Shown here one piece after another: positions 36,292 to 47,961 of a DNA stretch of 64,000 bases. Origin of the DNA: Aurelia coerulea (lineage: Eukaryota; Cnidaria; Scyphozoa; Semaeostomeae; Ulmaridae). The position numbers and the translations under genes were made by a program. The notes beneath the pieces were generated by a model that was not told where the DNA came from, made no database searches, and saw nothing but the letters and a program-made list of their open reading frames with translations. The stretch covers positions 11,729,001-11,793,000 of the forward strand of contig CM076948.1 of the NCBI GenBank assembly GCA_039566865.1, written 5' to 3'. Each line of letters starts with the position of its first letter. Within the stretch, counting starts at the first letter, position 1.

Positions 36292-36786
36292 GTCACCTTT
36301 CCATTATGATCCAAACGGGAAGCGTACAGCTCTGCCGGAGCACCTCGTTTAATTGCCTTTGAAATTTCTCTAACAGCTGTTCAAGGGCATGTCTACTTCG
36401 ACATCTCTTCACGGTCAGCCACTAAACTTTCCCCTCGTAAAAATGATCGTATCTAAGAGTAATCTCGATTAAATGGTCCAAGAATAATTCCGACTAAATA
36501 AATGACATAAGAATAATCCTTACTCATATCATATAAATAGTGCAATGACGTTATTTCCGTATGTGAATGTGTCGCAACCATCCATAAAACCAAAGACGGT
36601 CTCTGTTATATCTTAATTTTGATGTCTTTAAGATTTAATATGTGAACATTACTGCTTTTTCTGAACGGGTTTCCAAACAGACATGACCGAAAATGGTTCA
36701 TTCTTCTAAAAATAGACATAATTCATAGTATTTCATTGTTGAATGTATTAAAAATTGAACGCAGAAATAATATAAAAGGCATTTGC
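36292..36786. other. Unassigned sequence
   Basis: Nothing is recognised. It is AT-rich with no frame of note. Confidence 0.35.
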
Positions 36787-36794
36787 TTATCCAC

Positions 36795-37197
36795 AGGCCC
36801 GTCGGAACGAAATTCATATTGTGGGGGGGGGGCTGAAACTTGATGCGAGCGTAGCAAGTAAAAATGGGGGTCAGGGTGCTTGCCCCCGTTAAATTTTCAT
36901 GACCACGCCCTTTAAATCGTTGGAAAACACCCCATTTTTGAAGAATTTGCCTGTTAAAAGAAGCAAAGGATCACGACTGATGGAGGTCTTTCCAGAAACA
37001 TTTTGAAAATAGGACTTGAATTTCACGAGGATATAGATTTATAGATCTGTATAACGAATAATACAGATAAGTTTGAATCTTCATTTCCAAGAGCTTGGCT
37101 TTCACAGCCTTTCACGTACAAAAGTGAACGAACTTCAGCAAATTATTGGGGGTGGGGCTGAAGCCCCCAGACCCCCCCCCCCGGTTCCGACGGGCCT
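36795..37197. mobile_element. hAT-like MITE with 8-bp imperfect duplication
   Basis: AGGCCCGTCGGAAC at the left and GTTCCGACGGGCCT at the right are inverses. TTATCCAC (36787-36794) and GTATCCAC (37198-37205) flank it, differing at one base. Poly-G and poly-C runs lie inside the ends. There is no coding frame. Confidence 0.65.
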
Positions 37198-37205
37198 GTA
37201 TCCAC

Positions 37206-37693
37206 TGTCGCTAATGTAAAATTCAACCTCCTATTTTCAAGCAGCCCACTCAGTACTCTGAAGGTCCAGTTAATAAAAAAAAAACGTGAGAACTGACCAG
37301 AGGTTCCTTTTATGACTGTCAGCAGACCGTTAGAGAACAGATAGAAAAGAACTGCGCAGGAGAATTTCATTTATTGTCACAAACGCACATAAAAACAACG
37401 AACGATTGAGATGAACAAAGGAAGAGGTTTAGCTCTACACCATAGAGATATTATGAGCTGGACACAAACAGGAAGACTTTCACAATCTCTTGCGTTAAAC
37501 AGAGAAACATGGTAGAACAAATATCAGGTGACCAACTGCTGAAACTTATTCAATAATCTATTAAGAAGAACCAAAGTACATATACCTTGTGGATTGTAAC
37601 TTTCTTAGCATAAGCCCCAGTGAATCAGTGATTTAACTCGAGGGGCAAATCACTGCTTGAAATTCATGCATGCATTCATTCCTTCTATATTAT
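37206..37693. other. Unassigned sequence
   Basis: No supported gene or repeat end is seen. Confidence 0.35.
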
Positions 37694-37696
37694 TTA

Positions 37697-38058
37697 GGCA
37701 AGGCAGCCCCGTCAGTCCACAAGAACTGCTTTTCAAGGGGCCGTGGCAAAAATTAAATCTTTACTATTTTTAAATCTACTGTATAAAAGTAACAAAATAA
37801 GCATATATAGTTGTGACTATGATAGTATTATGCGTTTTTGAATCTATCCTTGAAGATGGCAAGGGAGGGTACCTGTTTGATTTTGCAACTTTTGTAAGGT
37901 TTGCAATTTGGTCACCCCACAGTACTACCAAACCGAACAGGAGTACCGAACGTGGGGCTCGGTAATAACCCGATATATTTTACTTGACGTGTTTTGAGGT
38001 AAAAATTTCCTGGAATATTTCAAAAATCCAATTGCACGAGAAACCTTGGCACGAAGAC
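37697..38058 (-). pseudogene. 3' part of a LINE copy, interrupted by a TA-flanked element
   Basis: The hairpin at 37697-37747 (CCACGGCCCC, core CTTGAAAAGCAG, GGGGCTGCC on the minus strand) and the following degraded RT C-terminal sequence belong to the 11.7/26.8/34.9 kb family. The LINE resumes at 39597-39650, after the 1.53-kb insertion at 38061-39594. Removing that insertion restores the same spacing as in the 35.5-kb copy. Confidence 0.7.
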
Positions 38059-38060
38059 TA

Positions 38061-39594
38061 GAGCCCCATCGCCCTGTTCCAATCACTAAAAAAGAGACCT
38101 TGGCTTACTTGGCCTAAATAAATTTTATGGGAAAAGTTAATGCTAATGAATTATTCCTTATTTCATAGTTTAAAATATAGAAACCAGTCATTGCACGTTT
38201 AGCGACCGTCTTCTGTAAAATCGTTGTCGGAAAACACAGCGATAAAATCGCGATATCTTCATTCCATCGCCCTGTTCCGATCACGCAAGATCACGCATGA
38301 ATTTCGGACGGTACCACCGCAGAGGGCTCAAGAAAGCGCAGTTTCCAATTGAAATGGATGCCATACACATAACAAAAGATATTTCTCTCATGTTATTGTT
38401 TGATAAGTAACATTTTGCCTCTTTATTCGTTTAATGACACCATAAGCAATTTACAATTGAAATTTACAGTCTATTACAAGATAACTGGCAACACTCTAGC
38501 ATAGCACGAAACATTAAACTGTATACAGTCACACCACGAACATTTATAAATTAAAAGATACTATACTATATTCTGTTTCACACCAGATGCCAGGCACTCC
38601 ACCCACCCCAACCAACAACAAACGAGCCGCGCCCGCAGCACCAACATACCCATCGCAACCGCGATGAATTTATTGATGCCACGTGCGCAACCCACCCGCC
38701 ACCGGCCAAGGCAAGCAAAATGCCCGACTTCCGATGCGAAACAGAATTTACAAGGAAAAGAAACACTAACGACAAGGAAATTAAAATTACGTCCCCCTTG
38801 CAGGTAGCAGCAGCTAATCATTAGTAGCATCATTTTATTCAAAGCGTTGTGTTGCATTTATGTATTTTAAAGTTGCCTTAAGAATCTCTGTATTAGAATC
38901 AACAGAAAACCTTTCATTACCATACAGCATCATTTCAAGTAATAGCGCGTTTGAATGATTTGACAAACCGTACGGTTGCAACGTTGCGTTTACACTATCG
39001 AGAAAGCCCCCTTCCCATACTTCAATGCCCCCCTGGCATTAATTCAAACCCTACCTCACGCGCATCCAAAGTCAACGAAACCCCCTGGTGAGGCTTCTCT
39101 GTTTATTTCACCTCCATCCCGTCTCTTCGTTGAGAGATCCAAAGCCAGACCTCGTGATCGGAACAGGGCGATTTGTAGCCTATCTAACTGCAGTTAGAAC
39201 TTAACCCCCGGCTGGGAAGCAGGAGACATTATGATCGAGATTTTTTGTAAATATCCGTTTAGAGAGTTAGACTAAAGTTTTAAGTGTTTTGACTGCAGTT
39301 CTGGTGAAAAGCAGCAGAGAAATGAGAGAAAATATAATTGCTGCAAGGAAACACGAATGGCAAAATGGCGACATTACTTACGATTCCATCACAGGTAGCC
39401 CCTTTTCAGCTTCCCATATCGCTGGATTCACACGCCAGAAAAAAGTAAACCAGGTCTCAAATTGAAGCTCATGGCGACAGCAAAGTATTTTTTCGCACGC
39501 TTTTTTAACTAAAGGACTCTTGTAAACAAACATCCCGAGATTGTACACCAAAGCGCTCACAGCGTCCAGTGATCGGAACAGGGCGATGGGGCTC
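38061..39594. mobile_element. TA-flanked element with GAGCCCCATCGCCC ends
   Basis: GAGCCCCATCGCCCTGTTCC at the left is inverted at the right end, with TA on both sides (38059-38060, 39595-39596). The same CATCGCCCTGTTCCGATCAC motif occurs again inside, forward at 38267 and inverted at 39152. The structure may therefore be two nested or partly duplicated copies. No complete transposase is seen. A minus-strand open segment from the right end to 39381 is noted separately. Confidence 0.65.
39381..39594 (-). other. Exon-like open segment reading from the element end
   Basis: From the right terminal repeat the minus strand is open for about 70 codons (PIALFRSLDAVSALVYNLGM to NPAIWEAEKGLPVME) and then meets a strong donor, GTAAGT, at about 39380. 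There is no ATG at the start. It may be a captured exon or part of a lost transposase. The product is not recognised. Confidence 0.3.
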
Positions 39595-39650
39595 TACTAA
39601 TGTGTTCTTCCCAATTTAAGTTCCTGTCCATCTGCGCTCTCGAAAATAAC

Positions 39651-41047
<1,397 letters not shown>

Positions 41048-42063
41048 GGCAAGTGCACTACCTAATACAGGCATGGCAGCTAAACTTGCTTTTATTATTT
41101 TTCTTCAATCAGCGAGCGAAATTAGCCTGCCTGCCTGTCTGCCGTTTGGCTACGTAGACGGGCCAGCTCACGGCTGTGGTTCGCAGGCTCGCGGCTTGTG
41201 AGCATTTATCCAACAAACAACAAAGATAATGAGTTCTTCCTACCTACTTAACTACCTAACTACGTCAATGGACGACAAAGGTTTATTTCTGACAATGCAG
41301 AACTCAATATTACGGACCACGGAACCATGGACTACAGAACTACAGAACCAAGAGCCTTGGACTCAGGAACTAGAAACCGGCGGAGGAGAGTAACTGAATA
41401 TTCTAAATCATTTACCTTTTGAACCATTACCCAACTGTAAATTCAAGCATAATACACGTTTTCTTAGCGATAATCATTCAATTAATTTCTATAAAATTAA
41501 CCTCGCTACAGTCGCATTTGGTACAAATACTAATCGGCAGCACTCGCTGACTGTTGTTTTATCTAGTCCTATTTCTATATGATGCGGAAAATTGGCTTGT
41601 GAGTTATCTTCAAAAAAGGCACTGTAAACAAACATGCTACGGTTATGAATTACGTCATCGTCGTCCTTCAGGCTTGCCCCCTTATTTACCTTTTACGTAG
41701 GCATTGTAATCAAGCATTTTTAGTTTGTTGTTTATCTCTTCATGCATAAAAATATAGCCTCGTGCTTTTGAAAGTTTTGTATTCTGAAGAATAAGCAAAG
41801 AAATGCTTCAAAACGTCAAACAAAACATAGCTTAGTCTAGATTAATTAATAATTTTATCACTGGATTTGTCACAACTGGATTTGTCTACTTTTACTACTT
41901 TATGGAAATGTTATCAACATCAATTAGTCTCTTCTTTCTTAACTTTGCCAACCTTAGTATGATTGGGAAGGACTGAAAATGAAATTTAAAATGATAATCG
42001 TCGCAATCTTGGTTCCTCGAGTTATCAATTGAAAATTCAAAATGGATTAAGTTTCACCCTTAC
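41048..42063. other. Unassigned sequence
   Basis: It contains short degenerate motifs (GGACTACAGAAC-like, 41310-41390). This would be intron if the minus-strand gene model is right. Confidence 0.35.
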
Positions 42064-42623
42064 CTTCTGCTTTCTCGGTTTCTCGGCAGGGTCATGCTGT
42101 TCCTGCTCTCTTTTGTCTGACATTGATTTCTCTGAAGCTGCCACAGGTATATCCGTATACTGGCTATGTTCAACGTGATTGCTCTCTCGAGAGGAGAGGC
42201 TTCCATGCTCTGGAGCAAATCTAGCTTTCCTTTCATTGTGCGATGAATCATGTTTCAACGGTAGATCTTGGGGTATCTGTCCTTGTGCAAAGGAACGTTC
42301 TTCGTTCGCTCTTGTCTTTCTAAGGAAATGTCTTTCACTGAAAGAACTATGTCCAGGTGCAGCACCTTCCATATATCGACTTTTATTAACCTCGTTTCTA
42401 GATCCATTGCCTGGATTTGGAGTAAAATTTCCGTTTGTCATGAACGGATGATCGTCAACAAAAATATTTTGTCTCCGATAACTTCGCTGCAAAGGTGGAT
42501 CGGCAACAATTTCGGTACGCTTGTTCTGTCGTTGGTATTCAAAATTCACCGATCTTTCATCACTGGTAGTTAAAAGTTCATATCCATATCTCTTGGCATG
42601 TGGCGAAGGCAGCCTTTCTATTT
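42064..42623 (-). CDS. Candidate large internal exon C of the split coiled-coil gene
   Basis: On the minus strand a 560-bp open segment follows an acceptor (CTATCTTCCTTCAAATAG, ending at 42624). It ends at a strong donor (CAGAAG then GTAAGG, from 42063). It encodes about 187 residues: an N-terminal ERLPSPHAKRYGYELL segment, then a polar, Arg/Ser/Glu/His-rich, probably disordered region ending AEKPRKQK. It needs one base from the previous exon, and 46958-47065 leaves exactly one G, giving Glu. It ends on a codon boundary, matching 29123-29208. The sequence is not repeated elsewhere in the window, unlike nearly everything around it. The product is not recognised. Confidence 0.7.
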
Positions 42624-42787
42624 CTATTTGAAGGAAGATAGATGAAAACATGTAGATATACATTTTCGTCCATTTGATGCACACATCTACTGGGAGACGA
42701 AAAAAATTTTCGAGCAACAAGTAGCGCCAAATAAAATCAAATTTGAAGAGTTTTGGCTCAGCAAAGCTGTTCCCTAAGGTTTATCTA

Positions 42788-43415
42788 CCGGGTGATCCAG
42801 AAAAAAGTTCCCACTTTTGAAAATTCATAGCATCAAGAGTACTGGATGGATTGGAATGAATCAATATTTGCTTGACAGGAAAAAGATCGAAGTATTTTTG
42901 TGATTTTTCGCCTTCTTACGAGCACTGGAAAAATTGGTAAATTCAAGTTTACAAAAACTTGGTGGCTGCAAACTGACTGAAAAAGGCCTAAAATACTTCA
43001 TCAACTCACAAAGGACTCCTCGCTCAAAACAACAGAGAAAATGCAATTTTGCATGGGTGAGGGTTATCGTATGCACATTTATTGCCATGGGATTGAAAAT
43101 ATTTAGTATTTGTTTGAGAATCTATGTCTTATAACTCTTGAGAGAAGTGAAACGCTCGTGAGTATTGTTCTGTCTGAGGAGAGTCCTAACGATTTGATCC
43201 AGTGTTTTAGGCCCTTTTTCAGTAATTTTGCAACCATGAAATTTTTGTAAAGTTGAATTTACCTATATTTGCAGTGCTCCTAAGAAGAGGAGAAAAAAAT
43301 CACAAAAATACTTCGATCTTTTGGCTTTTAACTGGAATTTGAATCATTCAAATCCATAAAGTACTTGTGGTGCTACGAATTTTCGAAAGTGGGAACTTTT
43401 TTCTGGCTCACCCGG
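42788..43415. mobile_element. Long-TIR MITE, CCGGGTG family, TA target
   Basis: Arms of about 260 bp are inverted copies (left CCGGGTGATCCAGAAAAAAG, right CTTTTTTCTGGCTCACCCGG), next to TA at 42786-42787 and 43416-43417. Internal matches include CACAAAAATACTTCGATCTT (43302) and its inverse near 42886. No transposase frame is present. Confidence 0.8.
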
Positions 43416-43739
43416 TAGACATTGATGGTTCGGTTTGAGCAACGACCAGTTTTCACATTCCTGCTGCAAAAATGTTGTAATTTTCATTTCTTAGTATGGC
43501 TATAAGAAGTTTTCACTAAAATAAAGTATTGCTTTCCAAAGTTAATTAAACACCAGCATTTTACGCAATCTGACAAATGGACTGGAAAGAGATGTCGACT
43601 GAATAAAGTTGAGAGAGAAACCAGCAATTGGAGGGGTTACGTGACTGAACAAGTAATGTATCAGAAGTTTGACATGAGATGAGATCAAGCACAGCAGGAA
43701 TTATTAGTTTTCAACAAGGGTGCAATTATTTTCAGTTAG

Positions 43740-44356
43740 CGTCCCAGAAAGCATCAGCATGGTTTGATCCGGTTTTAGTTCTAAAAGATGGTGTGAAACT
43801 TCTTGGAATTACTATTGGCTCTGAACTGAAGTTTACAGATCATTTCAAGTCTTTGTGTGTCAAAACAAGTAGAAAATTAACTGCATTCTCTAGAGTGGCA
43901 AGACTACTTGACTTCAAGAAAGCAAGGCTGGTATACAATGCTTTTATACTGTCAAGCCTAAGCTATTATCCGTTCATTTTGATGTTTTGTGGGGAAAACC
44001 ACCAACAGGGAAATAAACAAAATCCACAAAACGTGCTCCACGTATACTTTTCAATGATTGCGAAGCGTTATTCGAAGAGCTTCTATAAAAGAAACAATGA
44101 GCTGACAGTCCATGTAAAAAACCTTTATAAGCTATTGGTAAGAAAGGAAGTGACTTGCGACCTTGGAGCAAAAGATCTAACACAGCTATCTAAAGCTAGA
44201 ACTATTTTAACGGCTTAAACTCAATTGTCTTCAGAGGCAGTATCCTTTGGAACGCCATATCTGATGAGATAAAGTCAAGCCAAGCTATAGCCTCGTTCAA
44301 AATTCAAGTCAAATCATGGAATGGAGACAACTGTGATTGTAACATCTGTAATTAGC
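43740..44356 (+). pseudogene. LINE reverse transcriptase C-terminal remnant
   Basis: The frame to about 43990 reads KLLGITIGSELKFTDHF, then KKARLVYNAFILSSLSYYPF, matching the region after the catalytic motif in the 51- and 57-kb LINEs. After a frameshift, the stretch 44230-44356 reads GSILWNAISDEIKSSQAI and ends NCDCNICN, matching the C-terminal Cys motif. It is truncated at both ends, and the CCGGGTG element end at 44367 follows directly. Confidence 0.7.
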
Positions 44357-44366
44357 TGAAATTGTA

Positions 44367-44520
44367 CCGGGTGAGTCAGAAAAAAGAATCCCCGTTTGAA
44401 AAGTCACGGCTCCCTGGATATCAAGACAATGATATCAGCAAATATATAGTTTAATGCTAGAAATGTTCAAATCTACTATAAAATTTACCGGATTGAAATC
44501 GACCACTTCACTCTGAAATT
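44367..44520. mobile_element. Single left end of the CCGGGTG family
   Basis: TA then CCGGGTGAGTCAGAAAAAAG at 44365-44386 matches the inverted end at 63955-63974 better than the nearer copies. No right end is found before the next element at 44558. Confidence 0.5.
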
Positions 44521-44557
44521 ATGAGGGATTTTCTTGGGAAAGCCTCTTCAAAAACCT

Positions 44558-44880
44558 CCGGGGGGGGTACTTGACCAGGTTTTGGTCGGGGACGTGCCGT
44601 CGAAGCTTCAAACACATACCCGTTCCTTATACCAATTTCCCGAAAAAGTATACCCGACTTTTTCCAATTTTCCGAAAAAGTATACCCGACCTTATACCAA
44701 TTTTCCGAAAATGTATACCCGACCTTATACTTATACCAAAATCGTGAAAATAGTTACCGTTCCTTGTATCAAAATCGCGAAAATCGATACCATTCCTTAT
44801 ACGAAAATCCCGAAAATCGATACCCTTACCGATGGCACGTCCCCGTACCCAAAATATGTGTAGTGCCCCCCCCCCCCGGG
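44558..44880. mobile_element. Poly-G/C-ended MITE, second copy
   Basis: CCGGGGGGGGTACTTGACC at the left and a poly-C run ending CCCGGG at the right enclose the same type of 31-33 bp internal units as 16898-17230, in opposite orientation. AAAAACCT lies at 44550-44557 and again at 44884-44891, three bases beyond the right end, so the duplication is probable rather than exact. Confidence 0.7.
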
Positions 44881-45369
44881 CAAAAAAACCTTCAAAACGT
44901 GCCAAAAATCATGAACAAATTTCCTTACATTCCTGCCTTACAATGGCCAACAGCAATGACTTGTGGACGATTTAGCACGTGCTATCCTCTTGCGAGGATG
45001 AACAAGTCCTCTCCCTGGTATCGATGACCTATTCAGGGGGATTCCATTTTATTGCTCAATGGTCTGTCACAGAACATCCATACAAGCGGACAGTAGTTGA
45101 ATTGGGACAAGATAAATGCATTCATTATTCGTTTCAGCTGCTCAGTATCAAGGAAATGAGAAATTCTGGAAAGAGCATGTAGCTTTTGACCAGTCTTCTT
45201 ACAAAGAGATTTTACTTGCTGTTTGAAACTGAGCTAATCATGACGTCAGGGGATCTTTGACGTCATAAAAATTTTCAAATTTCCTCAAAATCAGAAAATA
45301 TATACATCAGTCGAAAGGTCTAATCAAATGCTGTGCAAACTACACTATTTTTGAACACTTAAGACCAAA

Positions 45370-45528
45370 GGCCAGTTTCCAGTCAGTGGAATTTTCCGAG
45401 CGGGCATAAATTCTTTTGTTTACAAGAGAAAATGTCGCTTTATAATTGAATAGAAATGTAGGGTTGAATGACTTTTTACTATGTAAAATTCCGCCCGCTC
45501 GGAAAATTTCATTGACTGGAAACAGGGC
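45370..45528. mobile_element. Hairpin MITE of about 160 bp, copy 1
   Basis: GCCAGTTTCCAGTCAGTGGA at the left and the inverse TGACTGGAAACAGGGC at the right, with TTTTCCGAGCGGGC and its inverse inside. Two more copies lie at 47158 and 48291. Confidence 0.7.
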
Positions 45529-45622
45529 ATTACAGACAAGAGCTATAGCGACATTAGTTCTAAAAGAAACAGCTATTCACGTTATCAAGAATGAAACTTC
45601 CGGTCAATATTCAAACTGTAAC

Positions 45623-45922
45623 CCCGGGGGGGGGGTACTCCCATACTTGACCTGACGGGATGTGCCGCTCAACAGGGTGTCCTTTTGCGGTAAAAATTAT
45701 GCGACAGAGTGTCCTTTTCTAACGAAAATTATGCAACAGTGTATTATAATAGGTAAAAAAATTGTGCGACAGGGTATCACAAGCAAAAATTGCGTTCTAC
45801 ACTGTATTTGAGAGGCAAAATTTTTATGCGACACGGTATACTTTTTATGCGACAGGGTGCAGGGTGTGGAGAGGTTTTCCGCACACCCCCGTCACTTCCC
45901 TAGTCAAGTAGCCCCCCCCGGG
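45623..45922. mobile_element. Poly-G/C-ended MITE, divergent third copy
   Basis: It starts CCCGGGGGGGGGG with TACT inside and ends AGCCCCCCCCGGG. ACTGTAAC (45615-45622) and AATGTAAC (45923-45930) flank it with one mismatch. The interior repeats a unit of about 30 bp with ATGCGACAGGGTGTCCTTTT, unrelated in sequence to the units of the other two copies. Confidence 0.75.
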
Positions 45923-45930
45923 AATGTAAC

Positions 45931-46347
45931 CAAGTCAAATTTGAATCTCCATGGTCGATTTAGTACAAATCAAGCATAAAATCAAAGGTTTGGCAGGTTG
46001 CTAGATAGTTACAGGCTGTCTGTCTATATATTTTCCGTTTCCAATCAATCAAATTAGACATGTAACCACTTGTGACCTGTCCAAATAATCTTTTGTGTAC
46101 CCTGCAAAGCCGGTAAATAATCATGCCGTAGGTACAAGAAAGGAGTCAGCTATTGAGCTCTCTTGACATTTTTCGTTGTTTAAGTTATTCTCATTTACTT
46201 TATTCAGCTTGACTAACCAGTTTCTCTTTGCACTAGCTTGTCAATCAAAATCAAGGGATGATATTGTTACCAATTCTGCCCTTGCTTGGCTGAGACACTT
46301 TCAACAATCTGAAGTAAGCAACAGTATGAGGCTCGCCTGAGCAGCAA
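45931..46347. other. Unassigned sequence
   Basis: No supported coding or repeat feature. Confidence 0.35.
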
Positions 46348-46494
46348 GACGTGCCAATCCCAAGAAATAACCTTGAATACGCCAAGAAAGGCTTTCACTA
46401 TTCGGCTCTTAAAGCTTGGAACGATATTCTAATTAATATCAGGGAACTCCCTGCGCTTAGTGGATTCAAAAAGCAACTAAAAAGTTATTATTAG
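46348..46494 (+). pseudogene. C-terminal LINE fragment
   Basis: An open stretch reads NNLEYAKKGFHYSALKAWND, then PALSGFKKQLKSYY and a stop at 46492-46494. This is the standard end of an L2/CR1-type reverse transcriptase protein. It sits immediately before the SINE-like element, so the two may be one insertion or chance neighbours. Confidence 0.6.
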
Positions 46495-46500
46495 TTATTT

Positions 46501-46755
46501 GCGGGTGAGTGGCCGAGTGGCTCAAACAGTTTCCGTCAGGTGACTGAAGTTAAGCTCGGTCGAGTGAGGTCAAACTCCGGATGGGTGACCTCTGAGGCCT
46601 GACCTCGCAACTCACCTCGCGCCGTCCTTCGGAAGGGACGTTAAACTAGGGGTCCCATGCCTGGATGCGGCATGCATAGTGGGCCTAAATTAGCTTTAAA
46701 TAGCTATAAACCCTATCAGCCCACTTAAAATAAATTACTACTACTACTACTACAT
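46501..46755 (+). mobile_element. 5S-rRNA-related SINE with LINE-type 3' end
   Basis: From GAAGTTAAGC (46546) to GGATGGGTGACC (46579-46590) the motifs and spacing match the internal control region of 5S rRNA: 40 nt from GAAG to the end of GGATGGG in both. Upstream, TGGCCGAGTGG (46510-46520) matches a tRNA-type A box, so the head may be a hybrid. A middle domain has GTCCTTCGG (46624) and GACGTTAAAC (46637). The tail is a hairpin (46678-46725) like those of the 51.9 and 57.9 kb LINEs, then TAC repeats. It is presumably copied by RNA polymerase III and moved by a LINE partner. Confidence 0.7.
46678..46725 (+). promoter_or_regulatory. 3' hairpin shared with LINEs
   Basis: AGTGGGC pairs with GCCCACT. 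Inside, TTAGCT and TAGCTA are conserved with the hairpins at 51938-51987 and 57892-57944, while the outer stem bases differ. Confidence 0.65.
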
Positions 46756-46957
46756 TATACGAGCTGAAAACAACTTAAAACATGACTTGGAAGAGCAGCT
46801 GCTATACAGATAGGTTACTGAACATAATTTTAGCTTTAATTGCATAAATAATGATGTAATGTAATTATGATACCTAATTTCATATTTAGTATTTAGTTTA
46901 TGAGCTGAAGGGATTTTGTGCATTAGGAATTTAAAATAGATGGAAGTGAAAGCAAAC

Positions 46958-47065
46958 CTTGTGCATCATAGGTTTCCACCCGGTACTGCTTTATTTGAGA
47001 ATCACTGCCAGTTAGCCTTGAATTAGAAACGAGGTCTATCAATGCAACATCATCATCTTCTAAAA
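46958..47065 (-). CDS. Candidate internal exon D of the split coiled-coil gene
   Basis: On the minus strand a 108-bp open segment follows a good acceptor (CGTTTTTCAG, ending at 47066). Only one frame is open. It reads LEDDDVALIDLVSNSRLTGS then DSQIKQYRVETYDAQ, with two bases at the start and one G at the end. The donor (CACAAG then GTTTGC) is weak. The end phase matches 42064-42623 and the start phase matches 61908-61963, giving Val at the joint. The product is not recognised. Confidence 0.55.
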
Positions 47066-47157
47066 CTGAAAAACGAATGCATTTACTTTATCGATATAAC
47101 TCGTCATGTGGTCATGAAATCGTTAAAACAAATTGTGATGCACTTTTTAAGCGCTTA

Positions 47158-47322
47158 AGGGGAATTTCCAGTCAGTGGAATTTTCCGAGCGGGTGGAATT
47201 TTAGACAATAAAAGGTCGCTCAGCCGTAACTTTCTATTCAATTCCAGGGCGACATTTTCTCACGCAAACAAAGGAAATTCCGCCTGCTCGGAAAATTCCA
47301 CTGACTGGAAATCAGCCTTTAC
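47158..47322. mobile_element. Hairpin MITE of about 160 bp, copy 2
   Basis: TTTCCAGTCAGTGGAATTTT at the left is inverted at 47290-47312. The middle differs from copy 1. Confidence 0.7.
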
Positions 47323-47961
47323 GATTGAATAGCTTGACGAAGTCATACCACATAAACCAGCTAAAAAAATTGTTTGATTTGATATTCGACATCCATGTTT
47401 TCATTGTAGCAGTTCTGGACAGTACCAAAAGTTTCATTCAATACATTCATCTGAACAAAAAATACACAAACAATTTACAAGAGGCATTCAAAGATAAGAA
47501 TCCTGTGTTTTCGTCTCTGATACTTCGAAGTACTATACGCACAAATAAATCTTCAGTTTGCAATGATATAAGATAAATCATTGAAGCTATAAATCACATC
47601 AAAAGTGTTCAAAAAATAGTGTGCCCGTACACTTAAGTCAAAGACATTTTACTTTCTATTTGCCTCACTGACCTTATCACATCAACTTCCGGCTTTATTC
47701 ATAGTTATGCTAATGACAATTACCTTCGTTTCTCATTCTCTTTCCAGACACACCGCCAGTACGAGAGGGGTCTGTAACGTTACCTTACATATACAGGCGT
47801 TACATGGAAGGGCAATTCATGGTAAACAGTAGGTCTGTAACGTTTAAAGTGTTAATTACAATATACAATAAATTAAACCTACATTATAAAATCGTAGAGC
47901 TAAAAACGTATTTAAAATAATAATAAGATATTTACAATTAACGAAAAGCTAACCCTTAATA

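Noticed and set aside
38561..38857. 98-codon minus-strand Cys/Trp-rich frame
   Set aside because: It lies inside a transposable element, has no motif, and overlaps a second frame of similar length.
42179..42573. Plus-strand frames of 90-101 codons
   Set aside because: They are shadows of the splice-bounded minus-strand exon at 42064-42623.
46503..46590. A tRNA-Leu or tRNA-Ser gene
   Set aside because: There is an A-box match, but no acceptor stem or anticodon arm can be drawn. The 5S-like spacing and repeat tail point to a SINE.
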